Shown here: piece by piece, positions 35,485 to 44,491 of the stretch
How the letters are laid out: every line of letters starts with the position of its first letter
How positions within the stretch are numbered: position 1 is the stretch's first letter
Source: Candidatus Halobonum tyrrellensis G22
GTDB lineage: Archaea; Halobacteriota; Halobacteria; Halobacteriales; Haloferacaceae
Direction of reading: 5' to 3'
DNA: 64,000 bases
NCBI RefSeq assembly: GCF_000495475.1
Contig: NZ_ASGZ01000064.1
Span: forward strand, 62,001 to 126,000
The notes under the pieces: model-generated
Database searches by the model: none
Told to the model about the DNA's origin: nothing
What the model saw: the letters and a program-made list of their open reading frames with translations, nothing else
Position numbers and translations under genes: made by a program

Positions 35485-37434
35485 CTACCGATCCGAAACG
35501 TCGCCGCCGTCCGACCCCGCGCCGCCCGACTCCAGTTCGCCGACGACCTCCGGGTTGCGGAGCGCGCTGATGTCGCCGTACTCCTCGCCGTTGGCGATGT
35601 CCTCTAGCAGCCGGCGCATGATCTTCCCCGACCGGGTCTTGGGGAGTCGCGGCGTGAACACCACCCGCTCGGGGGCGACCATCGGGCCGATGGCGTCCTC
35701 GACGGCCCCGACCACCGCCTCGCGCAGGCGGTCGTCGTCCGCCCGTCGCGCCTCGGGGGTGACGTACGCGTGGACCGCGGTGTCGCCGGCCGGCCGGTCG
35801 ACGCCGACCACCGCAGTCTCGGCGACGCCCTCGACGCCGACGACCGCGCGCTCTATCTCGCCGGTGCCGACCCGACGGCCGCCGACGTGGAGCGCGTCGT
35901 CCGCGCGGCCGATCACCCGGACGTAGCCGTCGTCGTCGACCACCGCCTCGTCGCCCGCGAGGTACCACCAGTCGTCGCCGGCGGCGGCGTCGGCACCCCA
36001 GTCGGTCGCGGCGGCGAGTTCCCGCGGCATCCCCGGCCACGGCGACCGTATCGCCAGCAGTCCCGCCTCGCCGGGCGGTCGCTCGGTGCCGTCGGAGTCG
36101 ACGACGGCGGCGTCGATGCCGGGCAGCGGCGGTCCCGCCGAGCCGGGTTTCATCGCGTCGACGCCCGGCAGCGTCGACACCAGAATCGCCCCGGTCTCCG
36201 TCTGCCACCAGGTGTCCACGACCGGACAGTCGCCGCCGCCGACGTGTTCGTAGTACCAGCGCCACGCGCGCTCGTCGATCGGTTTGCCGACCGTTCCCAA
36301 CAGCCTGAGACTGGAGAGGTCGTGGTTCGCGGGGTACTCCGGTCCCCACTTCATGAACGATCTGATGGCCGTCGGGGCGGTGTAGAACACGTCGACCGCG
36401 TTCCGCTCGATGATCGAGAAGATACGGTCCTTCTCGGGGTGGTCGGCGGTCCCCTCGTACAGCGTCGTGGTGGTGCCGAGCGCGAGCGGGCCGTAGACGA
36501 TGTAGCTGTGGCCGGTGATCCAGCCGATGTCGGCCGAACACCAGTAGGTATCGGAGGGCTTGATGTCGAGGACGTTCCGCGCGGTCCACGCGACGTGTGC
36601 GAGGTAGCCGCCGGTGGTGTGTGCGACGGACTTCGGTTCGCCCGTCGTCCCCGACGTGTACGAGAGGAACAGCACGTCGCCCGCCTCCCGCGCCACGGGG
36701 GCGAGTTCGCTCCCCTCGTGGGCGGCGACCAGCGCGTCGTAGCTCCGGTGGCCGTCGCCGCGGCGGCCGCCGTCCGTCCGGTCGCCGTCGAGTCGGTCGA
36801 CCACCACCGTCGCGGTCAGGTCGTGGTCGACCGCCAGCCGGGCGTTGTCCGCCCGGCGCTTCTGGTTGATCGCGTCGCCGCGGCGGTAGTAGCCGTCGCA
36901 GGTGACGAGATACCGCGAGTCGGCCCGCTCCATCCGCGCCGCGAGCGCGTCCGCGGAGAACCCCGCGAACACCACCGAGTGGGGCGCGCCCAACCGGGCG
37001 CACGCCAGCATCGCCACCACCAGTTCGGGGACGACCGGCATGTACAGCGTGACCACGTCGTCCTCCGCGACGCCCAACTCGCGCAACCCCGCGGCGAACG
37101 CGTTGACCTCGCGGTACAGATCGAGGTAGGTGTAACTGCGCGTCTCGCCGTGGTGGCCCTCCCACCGGAGCGCGAGGTGGTTCTTCCGCTCGGCGACGTG
37201 TCTGTCGAGACACTCGTGGCTCGCGTTCAACCGGCCCCCGGCGAACCAGTCGAACGGCGGCTCCTCCCCCTCGCCGGCGAGCACCGCGTCGTACGGGTCG
37301 AACCAGTCGAGCAGGTCCCCAGCCTCGTCCCACGCCCCGGGCCAGCCGTCGGCGAACCGCCCCCGCGGGTCGGTTCGGAGGTTCGCCCGCTCGCGGAACG
37401 CCGCCGGCGGCCGGACCCCGTCGTCGGCCTCCAT
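35485..37434 (-). CDS. acs: acetyl-CoA synthetase (AMP-forming), copy 2
   Basis: A 649-residue paralogue of the acs at 31549. The ATP loop is SYTSGTTGEPKSVAHT, where copy 1 has PKGV. The pocket stretch DTWWQTETGAI and the catalytic-lysine tail PKTRSGKIMRRLLEDIANG are present. The ATG at 37434 (MEADDGVRPP) is chosen because upstream codons read as Arg/Gly-rich non-coding sequence. It precedes the Bat-type regulator on the same strand. Differences in the ATP loop and acidic C-terminal inserts suggest a different acid or expression condition, but acetate or propionate activation is the safe call. Confidence 0.92.
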   Translation of the reverse strand: MEADDGVRPPAAFRERANLRTDPRGRFADGWPGAWDEAGDLLDWFDPYDAVLAGEGEEPPFDWFAGGRLNASHECLDRHVAERKNHLALRWEGHHGETRSYTYLDLYREVNAFAAGLRELGVAEDDVVTLYMPVVPELVVAMLACARLGAPHSVVFAGFSADALAARMERADSRYLVTCDGYYRRGDAINQKRRADNARLAVDHDLTATVVVDRLDGDRTDGGRRGDGHRSYDALVAAHEGSELAPVAREAGDVLFLSYTSGTTGEPKSVAHTTGGYLAHVAWTARNVLDIKPSDTYWCSADIGWITGHSYIVYGPLALGTTTTLYEGTADHPEKDRIFSIIERNAVDVFYTAPTAIRSFMKWGPEYPANHDLSSLRLLGTVGKPIDERAWRWYYEHVGGGDCPVVDTWWQTETGAILVSTLPGVDAMKPGSAGPPLPGIDAAVVDSDGTERPPGEAGLLAIRSPWPGMPRELAAATDWGADAAAGDDWWYLAGDEAVVDDDGYVRVIGRADDALHVGGRRVGTGEIERAVVGVEGVAETAVVGVDRPAGDTAVHAYVTPEARRADDDRLREAVVGAVEDAIGPMVAPERVVFTPRLPKTRSGKIMRRLLEDIANGEEYGDISALRNPEVVGELESGGAGSDGGDVSDR

Positions 37435-37571
37435 CGAGCGGAGGATCGGCCCTCGCGGAGAAAAGCGTTCCCACGACGGGCGACGGGCCGTGGTGCGCCC
37501 GCCGGTTCGCGGTGGCTCCCGTCCCCGCGGTGCCCCGTCGCTCCCGAACTCGTCGTCGCCGGGCGTCCCGC

Positions 37572-38870
37572 TCAGCCCACCGTCGTCGCGCGCTCGACCA
37601 CGTCCTCGCCGTACCGTTCTTCGAGTTCCTCGCGCTGGTCCGGCCGGTGGTCGTACACGTCCTGGAACAGCCTGATCGGCGTCATCGCGGCCTGGTACGT
37701 CGCTTCGTCCCACATCCGGTCGCTACTGATCTCGACGTCGACGCCGTCGAGGCGGAGCGTCGCCGCCCGCTCGATGGCGATGGCGCCCGTGCCCGACTCG
37801 CGCGCCGCCTCGAACTCCTCCATCGAGTCGACCACGTCGCTCATGCTCGGGACGTACTCGACCAGTCCGAGCAGTTCCTCGCGGAGTTGCTCGGCGTCGA
37901 GGCGTCGCTCGTCGCCGCCGACGCGGAGGCGGTAGTCGTCGCCGGTCTCGTCGAGCGAGAGGCGGTCGCCGTCGTACGCCCACGCGCCGTCGCGGTCGTC
38001 GAGTTCGACCCGCCGGTCGCCGGCGCTCAGGAGCCAGCGGCCGGTCTCGGGGGGGAGCGGCGCGGTGTTCGCCTCGACCACCTGTCCGGGCGTCAGCGAC
38101 CAGATGCCGGTCATCCCCTTCGCGCGGTTCGCCTCCATCCGCTCGCGGTAGCCCTCCACGTCGCGGATGTCGTCGTAGGGGCCGTCGACGGCGATGAGGC
38201 CGGCGGCGCTCGCTCCCCGCGAGGTGTTGTGTCGGAGTTCGGGCCACGGCGGGAGTTCGCCCGTTGGCGTCGTCGCGCGCATGTCCTTCGTGTAGTCCAC
38301 CTCGCCGTCGACGAGGAGGAACAGGCGTTCGAGGCTGTTGGTGGGCTTGCCCACCTCCTCGCGGAGGTGTCGCATCGCGAGTTCGGCCTCGCCGCTCTCG
38401 ACGATGACCGACATGGCGAGACTCCCTCGGTCGAGACCGTGCTCCGTCTCGACGAGCGTGAGCGCCTCGTCGGCCTTCTTCCAGTCGTCGATGTCGCCGA
38501 CCTCCGGGATCACGAACCCGTCGATGTGGTCGACCGCGCCCCGGTCGGGGTCGGCGACGGTCAGCATCTGCTGGAACCCCCGATACCTGGCCGCCGGGTC
38601 GTCGCGGTGCCAGACGACCCGGGGGTGAATCTCGCCGGGGAAGTCGGCGCCGCTGTCGGCGACCACCTCGGCGACGTTCTCGGCGCCCTCCTCGCGCATC
38701 GACGGCGCGGTGGCGTCCTCGTTGTCGGGCACCCAGACGTCGGGCGCCTCCAACCCCCGGAGGTCGGCCGCCCGGCGGAGCATCTTCGCGGAGTCGTCCT
38801 CCCCCTCGACGGCGGTGGGCGAGGTGAAGAACGTCCGCACGAACTCGCGGTCGTGTCGGCGTTCGGTCAT
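37572..38870 (-). CDS. aceB: malate synthase, haloarchaeal short type
   Basis: A 432-residue protein of the CitE/HpcH-like TIM-barrel superfamily, matching the short malate synthase known from Haloferax and distinct from bacterial A and G forms. Stretches include RREFVRTFF-like entry sequence, WVPDNEDATAPSMREE, GEIHPRVVWHRDD, HIDGFVIPEVGD and the long C-terminal helical region. It condenses glyoxylate and acetyl-CoA to malate. It starts 12 nt after isocitrate lyase, with gaggtga as ribosome-binding site, so the two form the glyoxylate-shunt operon. The neighbouring acs genes supply acetyl-CoA. Confidence 0.92.
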   Translation of the reverse strand: MTERRHDREFVRTFFTSPTAVEGEDDSAKMLRRAADLRGLEAPDVWVPDNEDATAPSMREEGAENVAEVVADSGADFPGEIHPRVVWHRDDPAARYRGFQQMLTVADPDRGAVDHIDGFVIPEVGDIDDWKKADEALTLVETEHGLDRGSLAMSVIVESGEAELAMRHLREEVGKPTNSLERLFLLVDGEVDYTKDMRATTPTGELPPWPELRHNTSRGASAAGLIAVDGPYDDIRDVEGYRERMEANRAKGMTGIWSLTPGQVVEANTAPLPPETGRWLLSAGDRRVELDDRDGAWAYDGDRLSLDETGDDYRLRVGGDERRLDAEQLREELLGLVEYVPSMSDVVDSMEEFEAARESGTGAIAIERAATLRLDGVDVEISSDRMWDEATYQAAMTPIRLFQDVYDHRPDQREELEERYGEDVVERATTVG

Positions 38871-38882
38871 GGCGGTGTCACC

Positions 38883-39920
38883 TCAGTCGTCCTCCCCGGT
38901 CGTGCTCGTGATCGGGTCGTTCTCCTCGTCGCTGAACCCCTCGGACTCCTGCATCCGCTCGCGCGCCTCGGGGTCGAACGCGGCTTCGATCTCCTGGTAG
39001 CGCGACACCAGCGAGAGTTCGTGGTGACTCTCGGTCTCGTGGCCGAGGTAGCGCTCTTCGAGGTCGAACTGCGCCTGTTCGGCGTTGTCGGCGATGTTCT
39101 CGTAGTCCTCGTAGGCGGCGTGTGCGCCCGAGTGGAGCCCGTACAGCGTGATGAAGATGTACTCGTAGCCTAAGTCGCCCAACTCCGCGAACGTCAGCGG
39201 GTCCTCCTCCTCCGACCACGCGAACGACGACGAGTAGTTGAACGCCAGCGAGAGGTCGGGGTGGGTCTCGTGGATGGTCTCGGCGTACTCGACGGCGTCC
39301 TCCCGGCTCGGGTCGGGCATCTCCGGCCACACCAGGTCGACCCCGGCGTCGGCGTAGATCCGGCCGCGCTCCAAGTGTTCCTCCCAGTCGCCGTTGGCCG
39401 ACCCGTACGCGTCGGTCCGGGCGATCACGACGGTGTCGTCGGACTGCTTGGCGTCGACGGCGGCCTCGAACCGCGAGCGCGCCTCCTCGCGGGAGACTAT
39501 CTGCTTGCCCGCGATGTGGCCACAGCGCTTGGGCGTGGTCTGGTCTTCGATGTGGACCGCGGCCACGCCCGCCTTCTCGTACTCGCGGACCGCGCGGCGG
39601 ACGTTGTGGACGCCGCCGTACCCCGTATCGCAGTCGGCGACCACCGGCAGGTCGCACGCGTCGACGATCCGCTTTGCGTTCTCGACCATCTCGGTCATCG
39701 TCACCATCTCCAGGTCGGGGAAGCCGAACTGCCCCAACACCGTCGAGTAGCCGCTCATGTACGCGGCGTCGAGCCCCGCCATCTCGGCGAGTCGCGCGTC
39801 GAGCGCGTGGTAGATGCCGGGCGCGAACACGTACTCCCGGTCGTCGAGCAGTTCGCGGAACTCCCGGCCCGCGGGGTTGTCGATGTCGCGGGCGGTGTAG
39901 TCGGGGTAGTCGGTGTTCAT
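38883..39920 (-). CDS. aceA: isocitrate lyase
   Basis: A 345-residue enzyme of the isocitrate lyase/PEP mutase superfamily. The active-site loop KRCGH is present in [12 protein letters not shown], with [10 protein letters not shown] and HIEDQTTP as metal and substrate strands and [10 protein letters not shown] near the C-terminus. It cleaves isocitrate to glyoxylate and succinate. The ATG at 39920 overlaps the stop of a small upstream ORF by four bases (ATGA), and aceB follows 12 nt downstream. The acetate-use setting supports isocitrate lyase over methylisocitrate lyase, as does KRCGH. Confidence 0.93.
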   Translation of the reverse strand: MNTDYPDYTARDIDNPAGREFRELLDDREYVFAPGIYHALDARLAEMAGLDAAYMSGYSTVLGQFGFPDLEMVTMTEMVENAKRIVDACDLPVVADCDTGYGGVHNVRRAVREYEKAGVAAVHIEDQTTPKRCGHIAGKQIVSREEARSRFEAAVDAKQSDDTVVIARTDAYGSANGDWEEHLERGRIYADAGVDLVWPEMPDPSREDAVEYAETIHETHPDLSLAFNYSSSFAWSEEEDPLTFAELGDLGYEYIFITLYGLHSGAHAAYEDYENIADNAEQAQFDLEERYLGHETESHHELSLVSRYQEIEAAFDPEARERMQESEGFSDEENDPITSTTGEDD

Positions 39921-40102
39921 CGCGCACCCCCGTCGAGGCGGTGGCTCCAGACCGCCTCCGTCATCGTCTCGCGGCGTCGGTCGAACTCGGCGTCGGTCTC
40001 CGTGCCGGCGTCGGTCTCTCCGCTGGTCTCGGTGTCGGTGCTGGTCGGTCGCGGGACGGCCGGGAGGCCGGTGTTCTCCGCGTCGGTGTAGTGGCGTGAC
40101 AT
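39917..40102 (-). CDS. small acidic protein overlapping aceA
   Basis: A 61-residue product ([18 protein letters not shown] to the C-terminal SHRLDGGAR), rich in Thr, Asp and Glu. Its stop overlaps the aceA start by ATGA, the pattern of translationally coupled genes. The start is uncertain. An in-frame ATG at 40216 lies 27 nt from a good TATA box and would give a 99-residue product, but the extra 38 residues are Arg/Pro-rich and unlike haloarchaeal protein. With the ATG at 40102 the message would have a leader of about 115 nt. Function unknown; a coupling peptide or regulator of aceA is possible. Confidence 0.5.
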   Translation of the reverse strand: MSRHYTDAENTGLPAVPRPTSTDTETSGETDAGTETDAEFDRRRETMTEAVWSHRLDGGAR

Positions 40103-40239
40103 TGGTCTCGTCCGTCTGGTGTCGTCGGGTCCGGTCGGACCGGTCGGACCGGTCGGCCGGGGCGGTCGGCGGCCGGTACCTCGGGTCGCTCGTCGTGCCG
40201 CGGGGCGTACGGACATCGCAGTCGGTTCGTCCCGCCATT

Positions 40240-40249
40240 CATAATTAAA
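40240..40249 (-). promoter_or_regulatory. TATA box of the aceA-aceB message
   Basis: Reads ctttaattat on the minus strand. Transcription would start near 40216, upstream of the small ORF, aceA and aceB. It lies in a clearly AT-rich patch of an otherwise GC-rich spacer. Confidence 0.5.
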
Positions 40250-40443
40250 GATAATGTACTATTGTGACGATACACCTCGATGATCGTTAATGAATAATAT
40301 CGGTACTCACTCCCACACCCGACGGGCGGGACGGCGCGAACCGCGGGCGGCCGAATACGTTCGGGATCCTAGAACGGTGTTCCCGTCCCGTAGGAATCGG
40401 GTCGTGTTTATACGGTGCCGACGGCCGACGGATTACCTACAGC

Positions 40444-41577
40444 ATGAGTAAACAGATCGGCGCCCCGGGCAAGGGGATCTCACGGCGGCGGTTCCTCGCG
40501 GCGACGGGCGGGACCGGCGCTCTCTCGCTCGCCGGCTGTACCGCACCCGCGAACTCGAATCTGGAGGCTGCGCTCGCTCAACAGACGGACGGGCTCCCGC
40601 GCACCGGCCCGCCCGAGGTGGTCGACCTCGACGAACTCGACGGCCAGGTGACGATGAAGACGGTCGAGGCGCGCCACGACGTCCACCCCGGCGAGACGAT
40701 GGGCGGACCGATCCAGCTCCCGACCGTCTGGGCGTTCCAGGCGAACGACGGCACGCCGAGCGTCCCGGGGCCGATGCTCCGCGTCACCGAGGGTCAGGAG
40801 ATCGAACTCACGCTCGACAACACCGAGATGTCGATGCCGCACACGTTCCACGTCCACGGGCTCTCCAAGACGTGGGAGAACGACGGCGTCCCCACCACGA
40901 CGGGCGTGCAGGCCGACCCCGGCGAGTCGCACACGTACACGTACACCGCGAACCAGCCCGGCACCCACCTCTATCACTGTCACTACAACACGCCGTGGCA
41001 CATGGAGATGGGGATGTACGGCATCATCCGGGTCGACCCCGAGGGGTACGAGGAGGCCGACCGGGAGTACTTCACGACGGTCCGCGAGTGGGACACCCGG
41101 CTCTCGCGGCAGTACGGCGGCGAGGACGCCACCTACGACATCACCGACCGGCGGCCCGACGCGTTCACCGTCAACGGCCGCTCGGCCCCCTACACGCTCC
41201 ACCCCGAGGAGGGGTCGCCGATGATCGTCGAGTCGGGCGACACGGTGCGCATCCACTTCGTCAACGCGGGGTTCATGAGCCACCCGCTGCACTTCCACAA
41301 CCACCGCTTTACGGTGGTCGAGAAGGACGGCGGCGTCATCCCGGAGGCCGCCCGCCACGGCGAGGACGTGATCAACGTCGCGCCCGCCGAGCGGTACACG
41401 CTGGAATTCGAGGCCAACGCCGACCCGGGGATCTACCTGATGCACTGTCACAAGGTGGACCACGTCCGCAACGGCACCTCCTACCCCGGCGGGATGCTCA
41501 ACGCCGTCGTCTACGCCGACGCGATGGACACCGACATCTTCCGGACGCTCATGGGGTACGCGGGGTACGAGGTCTGA
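40444..41577 (+). CDS. two-domain multicopper oxidase, Tat lipoprotein
   Basis: A 377-residue exported copper protein. The signal SRRRFLAATGGTGALSLAGC has a twin Arg and a lipobox Cys, so it should be a lipid-anchored protein on the outer face of the membrane. Two cupredoxin domains follow. Domain 1 has HTFHVHG and HLYHCHYNTPWHMEMGM. Domain 2 has HPLHFHNHRF and LMHCHKVDH. The HxH and HCH pairs can build a trinuclear centre between domains, and a type 1 site is clear in domain 1. The double halocyanin gene starts 10 nt downstream and is a likely electron partner. Copper nitrite reductase was considered, but the HCH motifs favour a laccase-like oxidase. Confidence 0.83.
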   Translation: MSKQIGAPGKGISRRRFLAATGGTGALSLAGCTAPANSNLEAALAQQTDGLPRTGPPEVVDLDELDGQVTMKTVEARHDVHPGETMGGPIQLPTVWAFQANDGTPSVPGPMLRVTEGQEIELTLDNTEMSMPHTFHVHGLSKTWENDGVPTTTGVQADPGESHTYTYTANQPGTHLYHCHYNTPWHMEMGMYGIIRVDPEGYEEADREYFTTVREWDTRLSRQYGGEDATYDITDRRPDAFTVNGRSAPYTLHPEEGSPMIVESGDTVRIHFVNAGFMSHPLHFHNHRFTVVEKDGGVIPEAARHGEDVINVAPAERYTLEFEANADPGIYLMHCHKVDHVRNGTSYPGGMLNAVVYADAMDTDIFRTLMGYAGYEV

Positions 41578-41587
41578 GGAGGGAGCC

Positions 41588-42685
41588 ATGACCTCACAAC
41601 CACCCACTCGCTCCCGCCGGTCGTTCCTCCGGGCGGGCGCGGCCCTCGGCGCCGGCGTGCTCGCCGGTCCCGCGGCGGCTCAGGAGACGGCAAACGGAAC
41701 GAGTACGGGCACGCCGAGCAACGCGACCGCAACCGGCACGGCAACGCCGGGTAACGCCACCGCGACCGGAACGGCGGCGACCGGAACGTCGAGCGGTGGC
41801 GCCGACCTCGCGTCGTGGTTCTCGAACACGGACGGCGTCTCGGGCGTCGTCGACGAGCGGGGGTCGTCGGAAGTCACGGTCGACGTCGGCGCGTCGGGCA
41901 ACGGCGGGTCGTACGCGTTCGCTCCCGCGGTGGTCAGGGTCGACCCCGGGACGACGGTCACCTGGGAGTGGACCGGCGACGGCGGGTCGCACAACGTGGT
42001 CGCCGAGAACGGGGCGTTCGAGTCCGATCTCCACGACGGCGCCGGAGCCACGTACAGCTACACGCCCGACGAGCCGGGCGTCGTCCGCTACGCGTGTGTC
42101 CCCCACAAGCCGATGGGGATGAAGGGGGCGCTCGTGGTCGGCGACGCGTCCGTCTCGCTCGGGACGGAGGCGGAGACGGAGACGGCGGGCCGCTCGTTCG
42201 ACGGCTGGCTCGCGCGCACCGACAACTACACCGAGGTGGTCGACGAGCGCGGGAAGTCGACGGTGGTGGTCGACGTCGGCGTCGACGCCAACGGCGGCCC
42301 GTTCGGCTTCGGTCCCGCCGCCGTCAGGGTCGACCCGGGGACGACGGTCGTCTGGCGGTGGAAGGGGACCGGCGGTTCCCACCGGGTGTCCGCGCTCGAC
42401 GGCTCGTTCCGGAGCGACCTGGCGAGCAGCCCCGGCCACGAGTTCGCGCGGACGTTCGACCGCGAGCGGGTCGTGAAGTACGCCTGCGAGGCCCACGCCA
42501 ACCTCGGGATGCGCGGCGTGGTGGTCGTCGACGACGGCGACTCCGGCGGGATCTTCGGCGTCGACACCGGACTGGCGGCGGGCGCGGCCGTGGGGCTGAC
42601 GGCGCTGCTCTCGCCGCTCGGACTCGGCCTCGCGGTCCGGTTGAACGGCGACGACGAGCCGGAACCCCCCGATCGACGGGGGTAG
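41588..42685 (+). CDS. tandem halocyanin-domain protein, membrane anchored
   Basis: A 365-residue blue copper protein with a Tat signal (RSRRSFLRAGAALGAG), a Thr/Gly/Asn-rich linker, two halocyanin domains and a C-terminal membrane helix (GLAAGAAVGLTALLSPLG). Type 1 copper ligands are complete in both domains: SHNVV with ACVPHKPMGM, and SHRVS with ACEAHANLGM. It should shuttle electrons on the outer face of the membrane. The ribosome-binding site gaggaggg precedes the ATG, 10 nt after the multicopper oxidase stop, so the pair forms an operon. Confidence 0.9.
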   Translation: MTSQPPTRSRRSFLRAGAALGAGVLAGPAAAQETANGTSTGTPSNATATGTATPGNATATGTAATGTSSGGADLASWFSNTDGVSGVVDERGSSEVTVDVGASGNGGSYAFAPAVVRVDPGTTVTWEWTGDGGSHNVVAENGAFESDLHDGAGATYSYTPDEPGVVRYACVPHKPMGMKGALVVGDASVSLGTEAETETAGRSFDGWLARTDNYTEVVDERGKSTVVVDVGVDANGGPFGFGPAAVRVDPGTTVVWRWKGTGGSHRVSALDGSFRSDLASSPGHEFARTFDRERVVKYACEAHANLGMRGVVVVDDGDSGGIFGVDTGLAAGAAVGLTALLSPLGLGLAVRLNGDDEPEPPDRRG

Positions 42686-42779
42686 CTCGCCCGACTCGCG
42701 AACGGGGACGGCGGCTCGTCCGTCGACCGTCCGACCCCCGTCAGGACGCCGGCACCGCCGACGCGGCGCGGTTCGCGGC

Positions 42780-43361
42780 TCAGTCTACGTCGGGCGCGTC
42801 GGCGTCGACCAGCGTATCGTTCGCGAGGAGTTTCGCGAGTGCGTCCGCGTCGGCTTCGAGCGTCCGGAGCTGCCGCCGCAGGAGCTTCGTGGTGCCCGCG
42901 TCGCCGAGACGGTTGGCGAGCGCGACGTGTTCGCGGAACTGCACGACGAGCGTCGCGTACCCGTCGAGGTCGCGGTCGAGTGACGAGCGGACGTCGTAGC
43001 CGTGTGCCGCCTCGATGCGGAGGGGAGCGTGTTGGCGGATCCCCATCGGCCCGCAGACCGGAACGCCGCCGAGCGCGTGGACCCGGACCGCGAGTGCGTC
43101 GGTGACCGCGGCGAGTCGGTCGGCGGCGTCGCGGAGGAACGCCGCGACCTGTTCGAACTCGGCGCCCTCGGCGATCCAGCCGTGCTTGCGCACCTGGTTG
43201 AACAGGATGTACAGCCCCGAGAGGTCGTCGTCGAGCGCGTCGACCAACTGCTCGGCCGCCGCCCGGTCGAGGTGGAGCGCGTTGTCGACGACCGTGTCCC
43301 ACTGTTGGCGCACGTGACTCGCGTCGGGTCGGCGGAGGTGCGGCGTCCCCGCCACGGTCAC
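42780..43361 (-). CDS. Dps-like ferritin-fold protein, copy 2
   Basis: A 193-residue four-helix protein related to DpsA (LDRAAAEQLVDALDDDLSGL, NQVRKHGWIAEGAEFEQV, VRVHALGGVPV). In DpsA the second helix carries His and Glu ligands of the ferroxidase site (SLHEFFEE, GERI). Here they read QVAAFLRD and AVRV, so that centre looks incomplete, although one Asp is kept (VTDALAV). The GTG at 43361 overlaps the upstream stop as GTGA; a GTG at 43355 with better ribosome-binding spacing is the alternative. It is co-transcribed with a close paralogue. DNA or iron binding is possible, ferroxidase activity doubtful. Confidence 0.78.
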   Translation of the reverse strand: MTVAGTPHLRRPDASHVRQQWDTVVDNALHLDRAAAEQLVDALDDDLSGLYILFNQVRKHGWIAEGAEFEQVAAFLRDAADRLAAVTDALAVRVHALGGVPVCGPMGIRQHAPLRIEAAHGYDVRSSLDRDLDGYATLVVQFREHVALANRLGDAGTTKLLRRQLRTLEADADALAKLLANDTLVDADAPDVD

Positions 43362-43933
43362 TCCACCTCCGTCCGTCGGACGAGCGTGTCGCCCGCGAGG
43401 AACTCCTCGACGCTGTGGGCGTCGTCTTCGAGGGTTTCGAGGTGGTCCCGGAGGCGCTCGACCGTGTCCTGATCGCCCAGGTCGGCCGCGAGACCGACGT
43501 GTTCGCGCACGCTCGCGACCAGCGCCGCGTACCCGTCGAGGTCGCCTTCGAGCGACGCGCGCAGGTCGTAGAGGTCCTCGGCTTCGAGGTGGACCGGCGC
43601 GCGCTCTTGGATCGTCGGCGGGGTGTTCGGAGGGATCCCTCCGAGTTCCACGATGCGGACCGCGATGGCGTCGTTGATCCGGCGCGTCCGCCGGTAGGCG
43701 TCGCGGAGGAACTCCGCGACCTCCCCGCGTTCGGACCCCTCGACCGTCCAGTAGTGCTTCCGGAGGAGGTAGAACAGGTTGAACGACCCCGCGAAGTCGA
43801 CGGCGAGCGCGTCGACCAGTTTCTCGGCGTCCGCGCGGTCGATCCGGAGGTCGGTCTCGACGACGGTCCCCCACTCCTGGCGTCGCTCGCCCGCGTCGGG
43901 TTCGCGGACCAGTCGGCCGTAGTTCGTCGACAT
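43358..43933 (-). CDS. Dps-like ferritin-fold protein, copy 1
   Basis: A 191-residue paralogue of the next gene, with the same four-helix Dps pattern (RADAEKLVDALAVDF, LLRKHYWTVEGSE, RIVELGGIPP). As in copy 2, the ferroxidase His and Glu positions read EVAEFLRD and AVRI, so iron oxidation may be lost. The ATG at 43933 has gaggtga 9 nt upstream. Its stop overlaps the start of copy 2, so the two could form a mixed complex. The promoter is unclear: a TATA-like actatatg near 44140 would leave a leader of about 175 nt. Confidence 0.78.
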   Translation of the reverse strand: MSTNYGRLVREPDAGERRQEWGTVVETDLRIDRADAEKLVDALAVDFAGSFNLFYLLRKHYWTVEGSERGEVAEFLRDAYRRTRRINDAIAVRIVELGGIPPNTPPTIQERAPVHLEAEDLYDLRASLEGDLDGYAALVASVREHVGLAADLGDQDTVERLRDHLETLEDDAHSVEEFLAGDTLVRRTEVE

Positions 43934-44442
43934 CCCGGTCACCTCACCGCCCCGCCCGGTCGCGGGCGGCGGCTTCGGGTCCGCGACGGCGATCCGTTCT
44001 GAGACACTCGACAACTCATCCCGTCGGTGTAGAACGGCCGGGTTCTTGAACGGTGCTGGTCGCCGCACCGCGGAGACGAGACTTCCCGGTCGCGACACGC
44101 CGCGATCTCGAACCCCCGTCCGGACCGTAGACAAACATATAGTATTTCGTAGTAGTGTGTAGAAAAGTTACTTCTGAGGGAAGTGGTCATCTCGTCCAGA
44201 ATCGTTCACTCGAATGAATAGTTATCCGTCGCCGTCCTAGAGAGGAAATAACGGGGGTAGAGGCGGAAACACCGCCATCTCCGCTCGTCCCCTCACCCGA
44301 ACGAGAAACCGATCGACCGATCGAGTCGTTCGAACGGGATCTCGCCGAAACACCGCCGAGTACCCTGATCCCGCGGGAGTAGCTCTCCAGTCGATATCAG
44401 CCGGATAGCGACTCTACAACTCGCTTGAAATACTAGATATAC

Positions 44443-44456
44443 TATATTCGAATATA
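44443..44456. repeat. 14-bp perfect palindrome
   Basis: TATATTCGAATATA reads the same on both strands. It lies in the AT-rich core of the spacer, 36 nt before the TTACA/TGTAA palindrome. Confidence 0.5.
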
Positions 44457-44491
44457 AGTAAGTATATTTTGATACTAATTGTAGCGGGAAA

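Noticed and set aside
40130-40165. Tandem ggaccggtc-like units
   Set aside because: Only two to three short units in a GC-rich leader, too few and too simple to call a repeat array.
40444-41577. Copper nitrite reductase (NirK)
   Set aside because: The HxH and HCH pairs in both domains fit a trinuclear multicopper oxidase better than the nitrite reductase pattern, and no denitrification genes are nearby.
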